Positions 61,674 to 64,000 of a DNA stretch of 64,000 nucleotides are shown piece by piece. A model generated the notes under the pieces. It worked only from the letters and a program-made list of their open reading frames with translations, was not told the origin of the DNA and searched no databases. The stretch is taken from the NCBI RefSeq assembly GCF_000688455.1, contig NZ_JIAL01000001.1, positions 1,209,001-1,273,000 on the forward strand. The letters run 5' to 3'. Each line of letters begins with the position of its first letter. Positions within the stretch are counted from its first letter, which is position 1. Source of the DNA: Pseudacidobacterium ailaaui (GTDB taxonomy: Bacteria; Acidobacteriota; Terriglobia; Terriglobales; Acidobacteriaceae). Position numbers and translations under genes: made by a program.

Positions 61674-64000
61674 ATGTTCCGTCGGTCCCTGCCAAGCCTT
61701 GCCGTCTGTGCCCTGTTTCTGGCCCCACAGGCCGCCTTCTGCGGAGGCCCGCGCTGGGTCGCAGGCTCGGGCTATTTTGATCCTTCAGTCAAAGGACGGC
61801 CTGTCGTCTGGAAAAACGGGGCCGTTTCCTACTACCTTGATCGGGGAGATTTAAGCCCGTCCACAGACTCCGGGCAGGCGGCCGCCATGGTGGCCGCAGC
61901 CGCGTCTGCATGGAACCAGGTGGCCACAGCCGCGGTCAACCTTTCGCCGGGCGGACTGCTGGACGAAGACGTGAACGGCAGCAATGTTTTTCTCAATTCT
62001 GACGGCGCCCTTCAGATGCCGGCAGACATACAGTCCACCGCAACCGGCAAACCTGTAGCGATTGTCTTTGATGCGGACGGGGCCGTCATCAATACACTGC
62101 TTGGACCGGGAGCCAGCGATCCTTCTGACTGCCGCGACAATGGCGTGATCACGCTTGTAGACAATCTCGGTACAGATGCCACGATCCGGCACGCGCTGAT
62201 GGTGCTCAATGGCCTCTGCGCGGGCAATCGTGGACAACTGGCCGTCATGCAATACCAAATCATGCGTGGCTTTGGTCGCATTCTCGGGCTGGACTGGTCC
62301 CAGGCCAATGAAGAAGACTTCGCCAGCCACAACATCACGTCCGACGACCTGGCCGGATGGCCCATCATGCATCCGGTTGAGTATCTCTGCCAGTTTTCCA
62401 GTGCTTTCTGCTCGCCCGACTTGAGCGCCCTGCGCTATGACGACATCGCCGCACTGAACCGGCTGTATCCGGTAACGGCGGCAAACATCAGCAGTTTCCC
62501 CGGAAAGGTCCTGACAGCACCTGCAACCATTTCCCTCCAGGGCACCATCCATTTCCGCAATGGACAAGGAATGCAGGGCGTGAATGTGGTCCTGCGTCCT
62601 GTCCTGCCAGGGACCAATCTCCCCGATGTTCGTTATACCGTCACCGCAGTCAGTGGTGCGTTCTTCCAGGGCAATGCCCCAAACCCGGTGAATGGCGCTG
62701 TGGATACGCAGGGAGATCCGGTCAATGAGTACGGCAGCGATGATGCCTCTCTGGAGGGCTGGTTTGATCTGAGCGGGGTCCCTCTGCCGGCGGGCACAAA
62801 CATTGCAGATTATCAACTCAGCTTTGAAGCAATCAATCCGCTGTATGCTGCCAACAACTCTGTGGGTCCGTATCAAAAGGGCCAGGTGACTCCCTCTGGC
62901 ACAATGCCGGTCATCCTGCTCCATGGCCTGACCGCGGGGACCCAAACTGTGGAAGACATTGTGATTCAGGACTCTGCCAACCAGCAGTACAGCGGAGACG
63001 ACGGCACGGAGACGGCCCCGGCGCGGATACCGCCAAGTGGAGAATGGACCGGCCGCATCACTGGATATGGCCATACCGCATGGTTTGACTGGCCGGTGCG
63101 TCCCTACCGTGAGCTGACGGTGGAGGCCCAGGCGCTCGACGAAGACGGAAGGCCCACCCTGAACAAAGCGCAGGTCGTATTGGGTGCGTGGAATGGCTCG
63201 GATGCCCCGGGGTCTGCTCCCGTCAGCGGTACATCACAGGCATTCAACGGAGCACAAACCGGGCTGACGACGCTCTCGGTGGCCACCGTGGCCCCCGGTC
63301 ATCTCCGTCTGGGGATAGCAGATGCACGCGGTGATGGGCGTCCGGATTATCTTTACCACGCCCGCCTGCTCTATGCAGATTCAGTCACCCCGACCCGTAT
63401 CTCTTTGGCGGGCGGTCCCATTACGATTCGCGGTGTCGGCTTCCGCCCCAATGCCGTCGTCACCGTCAATGGGGTCCGCGCTGTGGTCACTGGAGTTACA
63501 CCCACTGAAATCACGGCGATCGCCCCTCCCGCCAACGGGAAAACAGGTGTGGTCCTGCTCACCGTAAGCGACCCGCAGACGCTGGGTGTGACTGCGATCC
63601 AGGACGGCCTGAGCTATGACGCACTCGGCGGAGATGCCCTGGGAATTGTCACAGCACCCTACGGCCCGGTAGGCCTTGGCGTCTGGACACCGTTTACGGT
63701 AAAGGCGCTGGCGGCCGACGGCCAGACGCCCGCCGCCGGCGTTATCGTAACGTTTTCAGTGACAAACGGCGCGGCGGTGCTCGGTTGTGGTCAGCCTGTC
63801 TGTTCGGTGCTTTCAGGCGGAGATGGGCTGGCTTCCATCAACGTAGCGGCAAATACCCTCTCCTCTGCGCAGGTAACGGCCTCTCTCAGCGATGACGCAA
63901 GCGTCATGACGGAATTTACCGGCAGTGGAACGCCGGTCATCGCCGCACTTACGCCCAATCTGTACATCGCTGCCGATGCCTCTTTTCTCTGGGCCCCGCA
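61674..64000 (+). CDS. Large secreted protein with degenerate matrixin-like domain and IPT/TIG repeat (3' end outside window)
   Basis: Open from ATG 61674 to the right edge (775 codons, no stop). Signal peptide FRRSLPSLAVCALFLAPQAAFCG. Residues about 30-260 resemble a matrixin-type metalloprotease domain (AWNQVATAAVNL, YDDIAALNRLYP), but where HExGHxLGLDHS is expected the sequence is RGFGRILGLDWSQ (R198 to Q210), so the zinc histidines and the catalytic glutamate are lost. A beta-sandwich region follows (GTIHFRNGQGMQGVNVVLRP), then an IPT/TIG domain at about 570-645 (ISLAGGPITIRGVGFRPNAVVTVNGV) and an Ig-like domain at about 650-750 (FTVKALAADGQTPAAGVIVTFSVTNGAAVLG). Probably a surface or secreted adhesion or binding protein; inference. 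Confidence 0.82.
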   Translation, partial: MFRRSLPSLAVCALFLAPQAAFCGGPRWVAGSGYFDPSVKGRPVVWKNGAVSYYLDRGDLSPSTDSGQAAAMVAAAASAWNQVATAAVNLSPGGLLDEDVNGSNVFLNSDGALQMPADIQSTATGKPVAIVFDADGAVINTLLGPGASDPSDCRDNGVITLVDNLGTDATIRHALMVLNGLCAGNRGQLAVMQYQIMRGFGRILGLDWSQANEEDFASHNITSDDLAGWPIMHPVEYLCQFSSAFCSPDLSALRYDDIAALNRLYPVTAANISSFPGKVLTAPATISLQGTIHFRNGQGMQGVNVVLRPVLPGTNLPDVRYTVTAVSGAFFQGNAPNPVNGAVDTQGDPVNEYGSDDASLEGWFDLSGVPLPAGTNIADYQLSFEAINPLYAANNSVGPYQKGQVTPSGTMPVILLHGLTAGTQTVEDIVIQDSANQQYSGDDGTETAPARIPPSGEWTGRITGYGHTAWFDWPVRPYRELTVEAQALDEDGRPTLNKAQVVLGAWNGSDAPGSAPVSGTSQAFNGAQTGLTTLSVATVAPGHLRLGIADARGDGRPDYLYHARLLYADSVTPTRISLAGGPITIRGVGFRPNAVVTVNGVRAVVTGVTPTEITAIAPPANGKTGVVLLTVSDPQTLGVTAIQDGLSYDALGGDALGIVTAPYGPVGLGVWTPFTVKALAADGQTPAAGVIVTFSVTNGAAVLGCGQPVCSVLSGGDGLASINVAANTLSSAQVTASLSDDASVMTEFTGSGTPVIAALTPNLYIAADASFLWAP

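Noticed and set aside
61851-63074. A 407-codon minus-strand open frame
   Set aside because: It is the shadow of the secreted protein on the plus strand, which has a signal peptide and recognisable IPT/TIG domain; the minus-strand translation has no such features.

Overview
The window looks like a chromosomal segment of an Acidobacteriota member, most likely family Acidobacteriaceae. The main reasons are a VWFA-related protein of the acidobacterial type (40.4-41.9 kb), an Oar-like TonB-dependent receptor with an N-terminal carboxypeptidase-regulatory domain (20.1-23.4 kb), a remnant that resembles an acidobacterial duplicated orphan permease (about 56.0 kb), and a high load of secreted glycoside hydrolases among ordinary housekeeping genes. 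I see no phage, insertion sequence, CRISPR array, rRNA or replication origin. One tRNA gene is present.

Layout. 0-2.3 kb: the end of a fucose/arabinose isomerase-family gene and an L-ribulokinase. 2.3-6.3 kb (minus strand): an operon of a Tat-exported aldo/keto reductase, larE, larC and larB, which make the nickel-pincer cofactor; larC is split by a -1 frameshift and larA is not in the window. 6.5-11.0 kb: a TPR membrane protein coupled to a ClC-type channel, then a large polytopic membrane protein. 11.1-16.0 kb (minus): ychF, an unknown gene, dnaG and gluQ. 16.0-28.9 kb: a MocR-type regulator divergent from an amidohydrolase, a PaiB-like FMN-binding protein, a TonB-dependent receptor, two S9 peptidases and a PepSY membrane protein. 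This reads as a peptide or metallophore uptake and breakdown locus.

28.9-44.1 kb is devoted to plant polysaccharides: GH3 beta-glucosidase, a decayed Sde182-like fragment, hexuronate transporter, uronate isomerase and a divergent FadR-type GntR regulator with a candidate TGGT-N3-ACCA operator between them, an amine oxidase, a YncE-like propeller, GH27 alpha-galactosidase, an MFS transporter, the VWFA protein and a GH51 arabinofuranosidase. With araB and the GH39 enzyme at 58.7 kb the set suits use of pectin, arabinogalactan and xylan side chains.

44.2-64 kb is mostly housekeeping: moaA, pyrG with a DUF4230 protein, an M24 peptidase, tRNA-Ala(CGC) beside an AlaX-type trans-editing enzyme, phoH-ybeY-corC, a VKOR homologue, an outer-membrane barrel, an EF-G paralogue with an altered GTPase site, GH39, trxB, a small unknown protein, and a large secreted protein with a matrixin-like but metal-site-less domain that runs off the right edge. 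No single locus is an obviously new system. The best candidates for something undescribed are the receptor/peptidase/PepSY cluster, the AKR-larECB operon with its frameshift, and the pseudo-metalloprotease.
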